This document shows, one piece after another, positions 63,828 to 64,000 of a DNA stretch of 64,000 nt. Under the pieces are notes generated by a model. That model made no database searches. It was not told the DNA's origin and saw only the letters and a list, made by a program, of their open reading frames with translations. This stretch comes from an uncultured Dysgonomonas sp. (lineage in GTDB: Bacteria; Bacteroidota; Bacteroidia; Bacteroidales; Dysgonomonadaceae): positions 62,001 to 126,000 of the forward strand of contig USOX01000004.1 of NCBI GenBank assembly GCA_900556485.1, given 5' to 3'. The position numbers and the translations under genes are program-made. Numbering within the stretch: the first letter of the stretch is position 1; every line of letters starts with the position of its first letter.

Positions 63828-64000
63828 TTATTTTACCCTCGTAAGGGTTATTTTTCTTTTAACAGGAGTGTTGATTTCGTAAATTGTATCAATAAATAAA
63901 TCCTGTTGAGATTGCCATATCTTTTTTATTTGAGGAAACATGCCTTTACTGAAAATATCACGTCTGCCTCTTAGCCAACCATCACTATCTTTATATTTAT
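63828..64000 (-). CDS. 3' end of an upstream PUL gene, cut by the window
   Basis: An open frame enters from the right edge and ends at TAA (63828-63830). The last 57 or so residues include DSDGWLRGRRDIFSKGMFPQ, then IKKIWQSQQDLFIDTIYEIN, and end ITLTRVK. I do not recognise the family from this tail. Its stop lies 5 bp before the GH38-like start, so the two are translationally close and share a transcript. It shows that the PUL continues beyond the window. Confidence 0.75.
   Translation of the reverse strand, partial: KYKDSDGWLRGRRDIFSKGMFPQIKKIWQSQQDLFIDTIYEINTPVKRKITLTRVK

Overview
The window is AT-rich and almost certainly from a member of Bacteroidota, probably order Bacteroidales and Dysgonomonas-like. 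The signs are SusC/SusD pairs, two hybrid two-component systems (HTCS), TAnnTTTG-type promoters, many Cys-anchored lipoproteins, and one protein with a C-terminal sorting domain of the type IX secretion system (T9SS). No rRNA, tRNA, CRISPR array, transposase or phage structural gene was seen. The genus is an inference.

Layout. (1) 1-9808, minus strand: a polysaccharide-utilisation locus (PUL). It encodes a GH95 alpha-L-fucosidase/galactosidase, SusC, SusD, a DUF4959/DUF5126/DUF5000 surface lipoprotein and a DUF4998 lipoprotein cut by the left edge. A divergent HTCS (10057-14049) is the likely regulator. (2) 14139-21898: a housekeeping and stress block with an MscS channel, GlsB-like membrane protein, cytoplasmic GH13_5 alpha-amylase, SDR oxidoreductase, lactonase-type propeller, DUF421 protein and FAD oxidoreductase. 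(3) 22096-32233, plus strand: a second HTCS, two exported GH2 enzymes, and a small exported protein consisting only of the C-terminal beta-sandwich region of a GH35 beta-galactosidase. This stretch carries hairpin repeats and a 20-bp direct repeat. (4) 32257-34263: a Pif1-like helicase with C-terminal TPRs. (5) 34423 to the right edge, all minus strand: a large PUL of about 30 kb. In transcription order it holds an unknown gene cut by the window end, a divergent GH38, GH92, SusD, DUF5004, DUF4961, SusC, SusD, SusC, DUF5005 with a T9SS domain, an outer-membrane barrel, a SASA acetylesterase, two more GH92s, an unknown secreted protein and a GH130 lipoprotein. A strong terminator at 34328-34374 closes it.

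How they fit. Three GH92s, a GH38-fold protein, an exported GH130 and an esterase point to a mannose-rich glycan, such as fungal mannan or high-mannose N-glycan. The most specific clue is the GH92 at 38475-40757: Gln607 stands where the family has its general-acid Glu (GNQP instead of GNEP). This is the change described in GH92 enzymes that cleave mannose-1-phosphate-6-mannose. Together with a GH130 that may be a beta-1,2-mannosidase, it suggests a phosphomannan-degrading locus. Other unusual points are the SusD...SusC-SusD-SusC gene order, a DUF5005 protein that appears to be both lipidated and T9SS-tagged, and a GH38 with altered active-site residues.
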